A stretch of 64,000 nucleotides of DNA from UBA4085 sp964556755 (GTDB lineage: Bacteria; Acidobacteriota; Aminicenantia; Aminicenantales; UBA4085), in assembly GCA_964556755.1 (NCBI GenBank), contig CAZKXI010000005.1, positions 1 through 64,000 of the forward strand. The letters run 5' to 3'. The notes below the pieces were generated by a model. It did not search any database, was not told the origin of the DNA, and saw nothing but the letters and a program-made list of their open reading frames with translations. Positions 1 through 9,584 of this stretch are shown in pieces. The position numbers and the translations under genes were made by a program. Within the stretch, counting starts at the first letter, position 1. Every line of letters starts with the position of its first letter.

Positions 1-62
1 CCGAAACGCCGTCGAATCCCCCCTTCATTGACATCCTCCGTCGTTTAGTTTATGGATTTTTC

Positions 63-974
63 GTGATAAAGAAGTGTCTTGGTCTCGGGATTCTACTCTC
101 CCTATTGATTCTATCCGCTGAGTGGCTCGGCGCGGGCCAGTCTGTTAACCCCCCGACCGAGATCGGCTTCTTCGACTCGAATGGCGTCAAGATCCGGTAT
201 GCCGTGGCGGGCGAGGGCGAGCCGGTCGTGTTGATCCACGGCTGGATGTCGGATGCGACCATGTGGGGGAAGGACGCCGCTGGAAACCCGAAGCTGGACC
301 CCCCTCCGGGCTTCCGGGTGATCGCCCTGGACTGCCGGGGACATGGGCAGAGCGGCAAGCTTTACGACCGTGCGCTCTATGGAACGGAGATGGCCTGGGA
401 TGTGACGCGGCTGATGGACCATCTGAAGATTTCGAAGGCGCATCTGATCGGGTATTCGATGGGCGCGTTTATCGTCGGTAAGATCGCCGCGACCTACCCG
501 GATCGCGTCATCAGCGCGGTTTACGGAGGCCAGGTCCCGCTGGTGATCGGAGCCCCGCCATCGGGGTCCCGGGAGACGGAGGTCTTCGCAAAAACCGCTG
601 AGGAGGGGAAGGGCATGGGCGCTTACCTCCTTGAAGTCCTCCCTCCGGGAAGACCCAAGCCCACCCCGGAACAGGCCAACTCGTGGGCGGCGTTCATGCT
701 CAACGGCAAGGATGTGAAGGCCCTGGCCGCAGCCGGCCTCAGCTTTGATGATCTCCAGGTTGCGGAGAAGGACCTTGCCGCCTGCCCCGCCCCGGCGTTG
801 TTCGTCTACGGCTCGCTTGAATCGGAGCACCTCAAGGGCCGGGTGGAAGCGCTGCGGAAAGCTTTTGCCAGGGCGGACGTGGTGGTGATCGAGGGAGGCG
901 ACCACGTCTCGACCTTGGCGCGTCCCGAATTCGGGGCGGCGATTCGGGAGTTCTTGCATATGGCAAGAACCTGA
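63..974 (+). CDS. exported alpha/beta-fold hydrolase
   Basis: A 303-residue protein starting at GTG; the earlier ATG at 52 meets a stop within five codons. An N-terminal hydrophobic segment (about residues 5-24) looks like a signal peptide, so the enzyme probably acts outside the cytoplasm. It has the layout of the alpha/beta hydrolase family: oxyanion motif HGW at 59-61, nucleophile elbow GYSMG with Ser132, and a late His281 in GGDH. The acid is probably Glu253 or Glu255 in the YGSLESEH segment, where most relatives have Asp. The substrate cannot be read from the sequence. It is followed after 64 bases by a GH43-like gene on the same strand, which suggests carbohydrate-ester or related work. 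The family call is firm, the function open. Confidence 0.85.
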   Translation: MIKKCLGLGILLSLLILSAEWLGAGQSVNPPTEIGFFDSNGVKIRYAVAGEGEPVVLIHGWMSDATMWGKDAAGNPKLDPPPGFRVIALDCRGHGQSGKLYDRALYGTEMAWDVTRLMDHLKISKAHLIGYSMGAFIVGKIAATYPDRVISAVYGGQVPLVIGAPPSGSRETEVFAKTAEEGKGMGAYLLEVLPPGRPKPTPEQANSWAAFMLNGKDVKALAAAGLSFDDLQVAEKDLAACPAPALFVYGSLESEHLKGRVEALRKAFARADVVVIEGGDHVSTLARPEFGAAIREFLHMART

Positions 975-1038
975 TCCCCCATCACGTCGAAACGAGTTCC
1001 TTGAAAGGTGGCTCATACCCCGCATGGAGGCAGGACCC

Positions 1039-2112
1039 ATGACATTGATGCGGCGCTTACGGATCCTTGTTGCCGCAGCTTTCCTCTTGGTTGCCAATTC
1101 GCCGGCCCAGGACAAGATCGTCCGGATCGCCGTCGCCGATCCGGTTGTGATCGCGGCCTCGGTCCCGGCGCCTCTCTATCGCGATCCCGTCTATGACGGC
1201 GCGGCGGACCCGGTCCTGGTCTGGAACCCGACGAAACAGGCCTGGTGGATGCTGTATACCCAGCGCCGGGCCAAGCTGGATCTTCCCGGCGTCGAGTGGT
1301 GCCACGGCACGGAGATCGGAGTCGCCGAATCACGGGACCAGGGCATGACCTGGACCTATCTCGGCACCCTGCCCCTCTCTCACCCCGACCCGGCCTATTC
1401 GTTCTGGGCGCCCGATGTCATCCGCGACGGGTTCGGGCGCTTCCACATGTTCGTCAGCTATGTCCCCGGCCCCGCTTCGAGCCACCGGAATTGGGGAGGG
1501 GAGAGGCACATCCTTCATTACGCCTCCACGGATCTGTGGCGCTGGAGCTTCGAGCGGCGGATCCCGCTGAGCTCGGACTTCTGCATCGACCCGACTCTCT
1601 TCAGGACTCCCGCCGGGTCCTGGCGCATGTGGTACAAGGACGAGGGCCACGGCTCCCGAACCCTGGCCGTCGAGAGCCGCGATCTGAAGACATGGGCTCC
1701 GGTCGAAGACCCCGGCGTCTCCAGGCTCTATGGCGAGGGGCCCAAAGCCTTTCGCTTCAAGGGCTATTACTGGCTGATCAAGGACCCCAACTCCGGGCTC
1801 GACGTCTACCGCTCCGCCGACCTCGGCGCCTGGACGTATCAAGGCAAGATTCTCGACAAGCCTGGGACCCGCAACTCCGACGGCACCATCGGCAAGCATG
1901 CCGACGTCGTCGTGTGCGGCGAGAGAGCTTTTATTATCTACTTCACCCACCCGTTCACGGAGCAAGCCGTCGAGCGCGACGGCGTCTCGCCCTTCTCCAA
2001 CCGTCACACCGCGATCCAGGCGGCGTATCTCGAGGTCGTCGACGGACGCCTCGTTTGCGACCGGGATAAGCCGTTCCGGATCGCCCTGACGCCTCCGGCC
2101 GATTCGCGCTGA
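1039..2112 (+). CDS. secreted GH43/GH32-like five-bladed beta-propeller glycosidase
   Basis: About 357 residues when started at the ATG at 1039, which has GGAGG eight bases upstream; an in-frame ATG at 1024 would add five residues but lacks a ribosome site. The N-terminus is a signal peptide ending near the SPAQ segment. The body has the repeated Trp/Asp-rich blades of the GH43/GH32/GH68 superfamily: YDGAADPVLVW then WWMLYTQRR (first blade), YSFWAPDVI (second), CIDPTLFR with WRMWYKDEG (third), and GEGPKAFRF with YYWLIKDP (fourth). These Asp and Glu positions are where the family keeps its acidic catalytic residues. The sugar specificity cannot be assigned. It is probably extracytoplasmic. Confidence 0.75.
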   Translation: MTLMRRLRILVAAAFLLVANSPAQDKIVRIAVADPVVIAASVPAPLYRDPVYDGAADPVLVWNPTKQAWWMLYTQRRAKLDLPGVEWCHGTEIGVAESRDQGMTWTYLGTLPLSHPDPAYSFWAPDVIRDGFGRFHMFVSYVPGPASSHRNWGGERHILHYASTDLWRWSFERRIPLSSDFCIDPTLFRTPAGSWRMWYKDEGHGSRTLAVESRDLKTWAPVEDPGVSRLYGEGPKAFRFKGYYWLIKDPNSGLDVYRSADLGAWTYQGKILDKPGTRNSDGTIGKHADVVVCGERAFIIYFTHPFTEQAVERDGVSPFSNRHTAIQAAYLEVVDGRLVCDRDKPFRIALTPPADSR

Positions 2113-2248
2113 GAGATGGTCGCGGCCACGGCGGGGACTACGACTTGGACGAGCTCTTCGCCTGGGTGGGGAGAGTCTGCGCGCGATAGCCCGCGCTCGT
2201 CCTCTCAAGCCGATCTGCCGGCCGGATCGCTGTCTCGCTGGATGTCGG

Positions 2249-3268
2249 TCAAGCGGCCGCCCCGGCGCCGGTCAAGAAGCTGCTGACCCGGTCCGCCAGA
2301 CCCCGCTGGGACCTGACGTAGAGAGAGGCGGGGATTCCGGTCCGGGAGACCGCGGCCAGCACTCGCTCCAGAAGCCGGTCCGCCGGGTCGATCTGCCACG
2401 GCCGCGTCCGGGCTATCCGGGAGACGATCCGGTCGAGGAGCGCGCTCCCCGTATCGATGGTCAATGAATCCTTGGCCGATATCCAGCCGGACTTGTCGAA
2501 GAGCTGCCTCAGCCTCAGCGCCGTCTCGTCCTTCAGTCGCGGCAGGGTCAGGTCGGCCGGAACGATGCGGGCTTGTCTCTGGCGGATGCTCTCGAAGTAC
2601 TCCCGAAAGGTCGCTCCGGGGGCCACGGTGAAAGCCCGGGCGATCTCCCCGACGTGGGTGTCGGTGGCCGCGGCCAAGCCCTTGCCTTTGGCCTCGGCCA
2701 GCCGCAGCGCCTGCTTGTTGAGACGGGCGATGCGGCCCATGTTGTATTCCAGCGCGGGGAAGAGATCGGCGATGTCCAGGACCGCCCGTAAGTTGATCTT
2801 CTCACCCGCTTCGTGCCAGAAGGGGTGGTTGAGGATGTAGGGAAGGCTCTCGCCCTTCAGGTAATCGGTCAGAAGCTCGATATCCTTGGCTGTTCGGGCG
2901 ATCCTGAGGATCTCCCGGAGCTGGTTTCGGTCCAGGGTGTAGACGTTGACATGGACCGTGTGGCCGACCCGGCGTGGATCGTGGATCTTAACCTCGACCG
3001 CTGGTACAAGGCCCTCGCGGGTCCAGCCGATCCGGTCGTAGGCGTCCATGGTGTCGTGGTCGGTGAAGGCCACGAAGGTCATGCCCAGGCGCCGGGCCTC
3101 GAGGTAGAGCCGCAGCGGGTCCGTGGCCCGGGTGGGGATGACGTCGTAGGAGTGGAGGGTGTGGACGTGGAGGTCGGCCGCGGCCCAGCCGGAGGCCATC
3201 AGGCCCCACGCTCCCTCGGCGTCGATGAGGGGGGATGACGGGCGTCCCGTCGCTTCATGCTTTTTCAT
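2249..3268 (-). CDS. PHP-domain metal-dependent phosphoesterase
   Basis: 339 residues from the ATG at 3268, which has GGAGAC nine bases upstream; longer reading is open but would run through the divergent promoter region. PHP-fold motifs are clear: DLHVHTLHSYDV close to the N-terminus, FTDHDT about 45 residues later, LNHPFW in the middle and ATDTHVG further on. These His/Asp clusters bind the di- or trinuclear metal site in the family. Known PHP proteins hydrolyse phosphoesters such as histidinol phosphate, RNA ends or nucleotides; the substrate here is unknown. No signal peptide is seen, so it is cytoplasmic. It is divergent from the gene at 3456 and stands alone on its strand. Confidence 0.8.
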   Translation of the reverse strand: MKKHEATGRPSSPLIDAEGAWGLMASGWAAADLHVHTLHSYDVIPTRATDPLRLYLEARRLGMTFVAFTDHDTMDAYDRIGWTREGLVPAVEVKIHDPRRVGHTVHVNVYTLDRNQLREILRIARTAKDIELLTDYLKGESLPYILNHPFWHEAGEKINLRAVLDIADLFPALEYNMGRIARLNKQALRLAEAKGKGLAAATDTHVGEIARAFTVAPGATFREYFESIRQRQARIVPADLTLPRLKDETALRLRQLFDKSGWISAKDSLTIDTGSALLDRIVSRIARTRPWQIDPADRLLERVLAAVSRTGIPASLYVRSQRGLADRVSSFLTGAGAAA

Positions 3269-3455
3269 GTTTTTCACGTCTCCAGGATAGGCGGGCAGGC
3301 TATGGAATCGATGAAGAAAGGGTGAAAAATCGATGAAGACGGTACCGATGAGCGCGATTTGCCGTTTGACAGATCCGAGTCTTAGCCTTACGATTCCCAA
3401 AAGAGGGTTCGGAAACGGGGAGTGGGGGACGATTCGCCGCTCCAAGGAGGGGGAC

Positions 3456-4790
3456 ATGTCAGGCAGAGCAGTGAATCGGAAGACGCTCCTTTTCCTTTTG
3501 GTCGTGGCAACCGTCGGCCGGGCTTCGACACAAGACCGGTCCGCGACGGATCCCTGTCAAGCCATCCTTGACGCCTATCGGAGCGCCGAGGCCAAGCTCC
3601 AGGCGGCCCAGGATGTCTTCAACCGAACGCCCGAGCCTCCGACGACCCTCACGAGCCGATGGGTCGAGAAGGAGAATATCAAGCCGGCTGACTTCGAATC
3701 CGAAGCCGCCAAGAGGCGGGAAGAGATGAATTCCCTGCAGGCCAAGTGCTCGAGCGGCCAGGCCTTCAAAGACGAGAAAGAGAGGCTCGATAAGCTGAAA
3801 TCGGAAATCATCCCCGAGCTTGACTCGCTGGCCGCCTTCTATAAGGCGAACGAGAGCCTTCAAGCGGCTCGGAAGGAATTCACCCAGGCTGAGGAGGCCT
3901 ATGGAGGGTTGACGCGGGCCAAGGACGCGGCCATGACCAAAGCCAAGGCTGCCGTGGCCAAGGAGAAAGACTGGCTGAAAGCGGAGAAGGAGAGGCTGAG
4001 CTATCCCAACCTGAAAGATGCGGCCAAGCGCCAGGCGGCCCGCCGTCTGGCTTCCCATGCCGCCGATGCCCTCAAGCCGATCAAGGCTGATCTTGACAAG
4101 TATGGATGCCTCACTGATGCGGCCGGCTACCTCGAGAAGCTGCAAAAGAACATTCTCCGCTACGAGGGGCTCAGGGCCAGCGTCGCTTCCGATGCCGGCG
4201 AGAATCTGGCTGATTTGTCCGGGGAGATCGATCTATCGGATCTTGACGAGGCCGGCTTCTCTTGGCTCAGCCTGCCTGCGGCTGTGCGGGCGTCCTTGGC
4301 CGTCGCCCTCTGCGCTTATTCCCGGGACGATGCGCCTTCGCTTTATCAGGGCACCCCGACTTTCAATCCCGGAAGAGCCCCCTCTTACCTAAAGACCTAT
4401 CGGCCGGGACAGTATTACTCTCTGACTCTCTCTAGGGAAGGACGGATTATCGAGATCTGCGTCTACCAGTTCGCCGATGCGGCGCTGGCCCAAGGCCAGC
4501 TTCGCGCCTGGCAGGGCTCCGGAGGGCCGGCCAAGGCGGCCCGGAACGCGGGCTGGTCGCCCCCCGGGCTTCCCATCTTCCTCAAGCCAATCGGCGTGCA
4601 GGACGAGACTCCGGAGACGCGGGATAATATCGTTGTCCGCGGCTGTTCGGGAGTCTGGATTCTCGAAGTTTCGGTGTTGACCAATCAGATGTCCCTGGCT
4701 CCGGCCAAGCCGGCAGCTGCCAAGGAAGAGACGGCCCGAGTCTACATCCAAAAGCTGATCGCCAACGCCCGATCGCTCCAGCTGATCTAG
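3456..4790 (+). CDS. exported coiled-coil protein of unknown function
   Basis: 444 residues; the start at 3456 is chosen because AAGGAGG lies just upstream and a signal peptide follows directly (MSGRAVNRKTLLFLLVV...). After the signal come about 200 residues rich in Ala, Glu and Lys with heptad-like spacing (for example KERLDKLKSEIIPELDSL), which suggests a coiled coil. The C-terminal 150 residues are a globular domain with SLTLSREGRIIEICVYQFAD and a conserved-looking strand pattern. I do not recognise a family. It could be a periplasmic structural or sensory protein. Coding is supported by signal peptide, ribosome site and codon use like its neighbours. Confidence 0.7.
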   Translation: MSGRAVNRKTLLFLLVVATVGRASTQDRSATDPCQAILDAYRSAEAKLQAAQDVFNRTPEPPTTLTSRWVEKENIKPADFESEAAKRREEMNSLQAKCSSGQAFKDEKERLDKLKSEIIPELDSLAAFYKANESLQAARKEFTQAEEAYGGLTRAKDAAMTKAKAAVAKEKDWLKAEKERLSYPNLKDAAKRQAARRLASHAADALKPIKADLDKYGCLTDAAGYLEKLQKNILRYEGLRASVASDAGENLADLSGEIDLSDLDEAGFSWLSLPAAVRASLAVALCAYSRDDAPSLYQGTPTFNPGRAPSYLKTYRPGQYYSLTLSREGRIIEICVYQFADAALAQGQLRAWQGSGGPAKAARNAGWSPPGLPIFLKPIGVQDETPETRDNIVVRGCSGVWILEVSVLTNQMSLAPAKPAAAKEETARVYIQKLIANARSLQLI

Positions 4791-4826
4791 CCTTCCGTCC
4801 CACGGCGGGGAAAGGAAACGGGCGGG

Positions 4827-5918
4827 TCAACCGACCCAGCCCCGGCGGCCGAACAGGCGGACGAGCTCGTCCCGGATGGCTCGGGCGATGATCATGTGAC
4901 CGCGGGCCGTCGGATGCATGGAATCGAAGAAATAGTCGTCCCGGGGGACTCCCTCCAGCAGGAGCGGCAGATCGATGAGCGGGACATCGCGGGCGGCCGC
5001 GAACTCGCGAAGCAGGGCTTCGTGCTCGGAGAACCGGGGGTACCAGGGCACGATGATGACGAGCTGGATTCCCCTTTCGCGGCATGTCTCCAAGATCATG
5101 GCCAGGAGCTTGCGGCGATCGCTCTCGGGCACTCGGGGCTTGTCGCTCTCCTCCCGGACGAGCTTCTGGGCGCTCCGCCGCCCAGCCAGGCTGGTCAGCC
5201 CTCGGACGAGGTTGCTTCCCCGGCGCAGCCCCATGGACAATCGCCAGGTCCAGGCTCGGCGCTGGCGCCCCAGCTCCCAATCATTGAGGCCTTTGCCGGC
5301 GACCATCCTGAGGGCGTCCCGATCGGCGAGATAGCCGACCGGTAGGAAGTCGTTCTGGCCGAAATAGAGCCAGACCATATCGGGCCGCAGGTCCAAGCCC
5401 TCGCGGCGCAGGAAGGTCGCGCCCTGGTAGAGGGAATATCCGGGGGAGCCCGCGTTGATGACCCGGAGCGGACGGCCGTCGACCGATCCCAGCTTCCTCT
5501 GGACGACGGCCGAGTAGGTCTCCCGGGCCTCGACCCGGTAGCCGAAGGTCGTCGACTCTCCCAGCGAGAGGATCCTGTACTCGCGGCCTTTGCGGCGCGG
5601 GATCTCGGGGCCGCGCAGTCCCAGCCGGTTGGTCTTGAGCATCGGCCCGTCGAGGTTCGGCTTGATCCGCCAGAAGAGGTGGGCGTCGAACTCGCGGGTG
5701 TCCCGCCACTCCGGGACGTCGGCGGTGACCAACGGATCGGGGCCCAGAGGGAAGGAATGGATGAGGCGGGAGCCGAATTCGAGGATCGTCAGAGGCAGAA
5801 CGACGAGGATAAAGGCCGGAAGGAGCCTCGACAGGATCGGATGGCGCCCGGCCCAGACCTCCAGCCGTGGACGATCGGCTTCCGGGGGCGAGCTCTTCTG
5901 GGGGCCGGCTGTCGACAT
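4827..5918 (-). CDS. membrane-anchored SGNH/GDSL hydrolase
   Basis: 363 residues with one membrane helix at about 31-47 after a short basic segment, so the catalytic domain probably faces the periplasm. All four SGNH blocks are visible: GESTTFG with Ser122 (block I), NAGSPGYS with the oxyanion Gly near 160 (block II), YFGQND with Asn189 (block III), and DSMHP with Asp332 and His335 (block V). Such proteins remove acyl or acetyl groups from lipids, glycans or cell-wall polymers; this one resembles alginate/peptidoglycan O-acetyl-type hydrolases only in layout. No strong ribosome site precedes the ATG. It converges with the preceding plus-strand gene, 36 bases away. Confidence 0.85.
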   Translation of the reverse strand: MSTAGPQKSSPPEADRPRLEVWAGRHPILSRLLPAFILVVLPLTILEFGSRLIHSFPLGPDPLVTADVPEWRDTREFDAHLFWRIKPNLDGPMLKTNRLGLRGPEIPRRKGREYRILSLGESTTFGYRVEARETYSAVVQRKLGSVDGRPLRVINAGSPGYSLYQGATFLRREGLDLRPDMVWLYFGQNDFLPVGYLADRDALRMVAGKGLNDWELGRQRRAWTWRLSMGLRRGSNLVRGLTSLAGRRSAQKLVREESDKPRVPESDRRKLLAMILETCRERGIQLVIIVPWYPRFSEHEALLREFAAARDVPLIDLPLLLEGVPRDDYFFDSMHPTARGHMIIARAIRDELVRLFGRRGWVG

Positions 5919-5990
5919 GGCGTTCGTGATCGTGGGGATTAGAGATCCCCCCGCCGGTTCGTCCGACGGGGGGATAGATGATAAGCTGGC

Positions 5991-8474
5991 TTATTTCTTG
6001 GGATCGAGCGCCTGGCTGATCTGATCCTTCAGATCGGCGATGTGCGTCCGGGTGAAGTCGTCGCCGGCGCCGGCCTCCAGGAGGCCCAGGATGCCCTTCA
6101 GCTCGGCCCGGATGGCGCCGCGGCTATCGTCCTTGATCGTCGCTCCGGCCGCCGAAGCCGCGGCCGGTGCGGCCGGCGGATTCAGCTTGGCGATGAGCAT
6201 GTCGACATAGGCCCGCTGCAGATTGCGGCGGTAGGGATCGACCGGGGCCGCTCCGGCCAGCTCGGCGAAGATGCCGCTCCGCAGATCCGCCAGCATCTCG
6301 GCCGTGGTATAGGCCTTGGCGCCCAGGATGGCCTGATGCTCCTGCAGGCGCAGGAGGCGGGCCTGGCTCAGAATCGTCCCCAGAGCCGCCTGCTGCAGGG
6401 CCAGCACGCGGGCTTGGCCGCTGGTCGGCTCGAGCTTGCGCAGGATCTCGGCCGGCAGCAGCCAGTCGGGGGTCTGGAAGACGTTGGCGTTGAGGAAAGC
6501 GACGGCTTCCTTCTGGCGGTCCTTGCCGATCGGGGTGAAGCGCACGCCCGCGGCCGTGCCGGCCTTGGGCTCGCTGTCGTACCCGCCGATGATGTTGGCC
6601 ACGTGGCCGATCTCCAGGCGGGCCTGGTCCCAGATGGCGCCGTACATATGCTCGATCTGGGTGTAGTCCTCGCCCGGCTTGAGGGTCGCTCCCGGGAGCA
6701 TGGCCATGACCCGGTTCAGGTTCTTGAAGCCGAGCGTCGTGGCCTTGACGGCGTCGATATCGCCCACCGCCTCGGTCTCTTCGGCGGGATCGGTGCCGCG
6801 CGTGCCCGCGGTGCTGAAGCGCAGATAAGGGGTCTTGTCCTGGACCTTGATCCACTCGTTCAGGGTCGGCTTCTCCTCCTCTGGCGTTTTGGCCGAGGCG
6901 ATCGGCGCGTAGCCCCAGTGGATGATGAAGTTATCGTACGGACCGATCTTGGGGATGAGGTCCTTGGGATCGATGCCGTCCTCGGGCTGGGCCACGTAGT
7001 TGAATCGGGCGTAGTCCATCAGGGTGGGAACGTGGCTGTTCTTCTTGACCCAGCCCTTGTCCCGGATCTGCTCGATGGTGTAGAGCCCAGAGGCCTTGAA
7101 GTTGTGGGGCAGGCCCAAGGAGTGGCCGACTTCGTGGGTGATGATGTAGAGCAGGATGTCGCCCATGGTCTCGTCGGACAGGGGCAGGGTCTTGGCCTTG
7201 GGATCGAGCGGGCCCGACTGGACCCAGTACCAGTCGCGGGCCAGCTGCTGGACGTTGTGGTAAATCTCGACGTCGGCCTCCAGGATCTCCCCGCTGCGCG
7301 GGTCGGAGACGTGGGGGCCCATGGCGTTGGCCGTGGTCGAAGGCACCCAGCGAATGACCGAGTAGCGGGCGTCGTCGGCCGACCAGTCGGGGTCCTCCTG
7401 GGGCGTCGGCGCTTCCTTGGCCACGATGGCCTTCAGGAATCCGGCCTCCTCGAAGGCGGGCTGCCAGGCCTCCACGCCCTTCTTGACGTAGGGGACCCAC
7501 TTCTTGGGCGTGGCCGGATCGACGTAGAAGACGATGGGCTTGACCGGCTCGCTCTTGGCCGCGCCGGGATTCTTCTTCTCCAGCCGCCAGCGGGCGATGT
7601 ACTGCCGCACCCGGGTCTCGTGGTCGGGCAGGCTGTAGTTGGTGTGGCTGTGGGTGAAGAAGGGGGCCCGGTTGTCGAAGAGGCGGCCCATCATCGGCTT
7701 CTCGGGCAGCTTGACGAAGGAGTAGTGAACCAGGGCCGTCGGGCTGGGCGGTGAGGGAAGCATGTCGGCGTACTGGGGCGGGAAGCCGGCCGGAAGAGTG
7801 GCCGGCTTGGGGTTGAAGGTCTGCAGCGCCTCGACGTTCAGGTTGAGGGGATAGGACCGGACCTTCTCCAGGAAGGTGCGGGAGGCGTCCAGGGCCTGGC
7901 CTCCGACCCTCTTCTTGACCGGGATCTCGTTGACGTCGGAGGTGAAGAGCCGGGTGGCGTCGATGACCGGCGAGCCGTCCGCGGCCAAAGCCTCGACGTT
8001 GAAGGCCATCATGATCGTGGCCGTGTTCATGGCGTCCACGCCCTTCTTGATCGGGTCGTTGGGGTCGGCGATGTTGGCGTAGGAGACGGCCCGCAGCAGG
8101 ACCTTGTTCTCCCGCAGCTCCCAGCGGACGACCATGTCGTCCACGCTTTGGCCGGGGTAGCTCGAGCTGCTCGGGCTGCCCTTGATCTGGACGACGAGCA
8201 GGAAATCGCGGCCCAGCTCGGCTTTGGGCAGCTCCAACAGGAGCTTGCCCTTGGACGTATGGGCCTTAAAGATACCCGCCTGAGTCTTGAACTCGGGCGT
8301 GACGACCTTGTCGTAAGGCTTGGGCTCGCCCTCTTGCGGCTTGGCCGCGGGGGCGTCCGGCTTGACTTGGGCGGCGGCGGGGGCCGCCGGCTTGGGCGGG
8401 TCTTGGGGCTTGTCCTGGGCCATGAGGGGCAGCACGAGCGCCGCCGCCAGGACGACGATGAGTCCGCGTTTCAT
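5991..8474 (-). CDS. secreted zinc metalloprotease (DUF5117/DUF4953 type)
   Basis: 827 residues from the ATG at 8474, preceded by AAGGAGG; a longer open frame upstream has no signal. A signal peptide (MKRGLIVVLAAALVLPLMAQ) is followed by a Pro/Ala/Lys-rich linker. The central region carries the extended metzincin motif HEVGHSLGLPH with His447, Glu448, His451 and His457, so zinc binding and catalysis look intact. The segment order (N-terminal beta-rich DUF5118/DUF5117-like part, then the DUF4953-like catalytic part, then a helical C-terminus) matches large metalloproteases common in Bacteroidota and Acidobacteriota. It probably digests extracellular or periplasmic protein. It is upstream of the SGNH gene on the same strand, 72 bases apart. 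Confidence 0.9.
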   Translation of the reverse strand: MKRGLIVVLAAALVLPLMAQDKPQDPPKPAAPAAAQVKPDAPAAKPQEGEPKPYDKVVTPEFKTQAGIFKAHTSKGKLLLELPKAELGRDFLLVVQIKGSPSSSSYPGQSVDDMVVRWELRENKVLLRAVSYANIADPNDPIKKGVDAMNTATIMMAFNVEALAADGSPVIDATRLFTSDVNEIPVKKRVGGQALDASRTFLEKVRSYPLNLNVEALQTFNPKPATLPAGFPPQYADMLPSPPSPTALVHYSFVKLPEKPMMGRLFDNRAPFFTHSHTNYSLPDHETRVRQYIARWRLEKKNPGAAKSEPVKPIVFYVDPATPKKWVPYVKKGVEAWQPAFEEAGFLKAIVAKEAPTPQEDPDWSADDARYSVIRWVPSTTANAMGPHVSDPRSGEILEADVEIYHNVQQLARDWYWVQSGPLDPKAKTLPLSDETMGDILLYIITHEVGHSLGLPHNFKASGLYTIEQIRDKGWVKKNSHVPTLMDYARFNYVAQPEDGIDPKDLIPKIGPYDNFIIHWGYAPIASAKTPEEEKPTLNEWIKVQDKTPYLRFSTAGTRGTDPAEETEAVGDIDAVKATTLGFKNLNRVMAMLPGATLKPGEDYTQIEHMYGAIWDQARLEIGHVANIIGGYDSEPKAGTAAGVRFTPIGKDRQKEAVAFLNANVFQTPDWLLPAEILRKLEPTSGQARVLALQQAALGTILSQARLLRLQEHQAILGAKAYTTAEMLADLRSGIFAELAGAAPVDPYRRNLQRAYVDMLIAKLNPPAAPAAASAAGATIKDDSRGAIRAELKGILGLLEAGAGDDFTRTHIADLKDQISQALDPKK

Positions 8475-8578
8475 CCGAAACCTCCTTGAAGATGCTCTTG
8501 GGCCGGGCTGAGAAGGGCCAAGATACACCAATTCCGATCGACATGCCAATGGACGGGCGCGCGGGGACTTTCGCCCGC

Positions 8579-9553
8579 TCAGTCGCCCATCAGGGGTCGC
8601 GAGATCTCGTCCAGGCAGGCCAGGTCGGCCGGGCCGAGGGCAAGCGACATCGCGGCGGCGTTGGACTCGGCCTGGCTGCGCTTCGACGCGCCCGGGATGA
8701 CGACGACCCCGTCGCCGTGGAAGGTGAAAAGCCAAGCCAGCGCCACCTGGGCCGGCGTGGCGGCGTGCCGTTCGGCCACCTGCTTGAGGGCCTCGATCAG
8801 CTCGCGGCTCCGCCGCAGGGCCCCGTTCCGATAGAATCCCCGCAGCTTGCGGATGCCCTTGATGGCCTTGACTTGGCCGGCATCTTCATGGAAGCGCCCC
8901 GTCAGAACGCCCTGCTCCAGCGGCGAGTAGGCGATGATCGAGATGCCCAGCTCCTTGGCCGCGTCCAGGACGCCGTTCTTCTCGACCTTGCGGTGGAGGA
9001 GGCTGTAATGGACCTGATTGGAGACGAGGGGGATGCCTTCCCCGGCCAGGACCCGATGCATCTCGCGCATCGCCTTCTCGCCGAAGTTCGACACCCCGAC
9101 ATGGCGAATGTGGCCGGACTTGACCAGGGCGGCCATGGCTCGAGCCTGCTTCTCGATCGAGGACAGCGAGGCCGGATTATGAATCTGGTGCAGGTCGATG
9201 GGAAACGGACCGAGGCACTCGATCCGCTCCCCGATCGTCCGGCCGATGCTGCCGGCCCGCCGCAGCAGGGGCATCCACTTGGTGGCCACGACGACCTCGC
9301 CGGGGCGCCGTCCCGCCCTCTGCAGGACCCGCGAGAGCTGGCGCTCCGACTCGCCGTTGCCGTAGGCCTCGGCCGTGTCGAACCAATTGATCCCGCCGTC
9401 GAGCGAGGCGGCTACGATGGCCTCGATCTCTTCTTCCGGCAGGGCGGGCCAGTACTTGTTGAGGCCGCGGCCCTGGCTGAACTGCCAGCAGCCCAGGCCG
9501 ACGGGGGTGACTTCGATATCGGACTGGCCGAGCTTGCGCATTCGGACCGGCAT
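8579..9553 (-). CDS. aldo/keto reductase
   Basis: 324 residues, the usual AKR length, with GGGAGG five bases before the ATG. The NADPH-dependent AKR tetrad is present: Asp59 and Tyr64 in WFDTAEAYGNGESE, Lys92 in VVATKWMP, and His125 in DLHQIHNP. The C-terminal IPGASKRSQAESNAAA matches the segment that binds the 2'-phosphate of NADPH. These cytoplasmic (beta/alpha)8-barrel enzymes reduce aldehydes and ketones, often sugar-derived; the substrate is not evident. It lies 31 bases downstream of the C45-like gene and may share its transcript. Confidence 0.93.
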   Translation of the reverse strand: MPVRMRKLGQSDIEVTPVGLGCWQFSQGRGLNKYWPALPEEEIEAIVAASLDGGINWFDTAEAYGNGESERQLSRVLQRAGRRPGEVVVATKWMPLLRRAGSIGRTIGERIECLGPFPIDLHQIHNPASLSSIEKQARAMAALVKSGHIRHVGVSNFGEKAMREMHRVLAGEGIPLVSNQVHYSLLHRKVEKNGVLDAAKELGISIIAYSPLEQGVLTGRFHEDAGQVKAIKGIRKLRGFYRNGALRRSRELIEALKQVAERHAATPAQVALAWLFTFHGDGVVVIPGASKRSQAESNAAAMSLALGPADLACLDEISRPLMGD

Positions 9554-9584
9554 GGCATCCTCCCGGGCGTCGGCGGGCGCGCCC

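Noticed and set aside
6042..7754. 570-codon open frame on the plus strand
   Set aside because: It lies wholly opposite the metalloprotease gene, is Gly/Val/Leu/Asp-rich without any motif, and has no ribosome site. High GC content leaves long antisense frames open.
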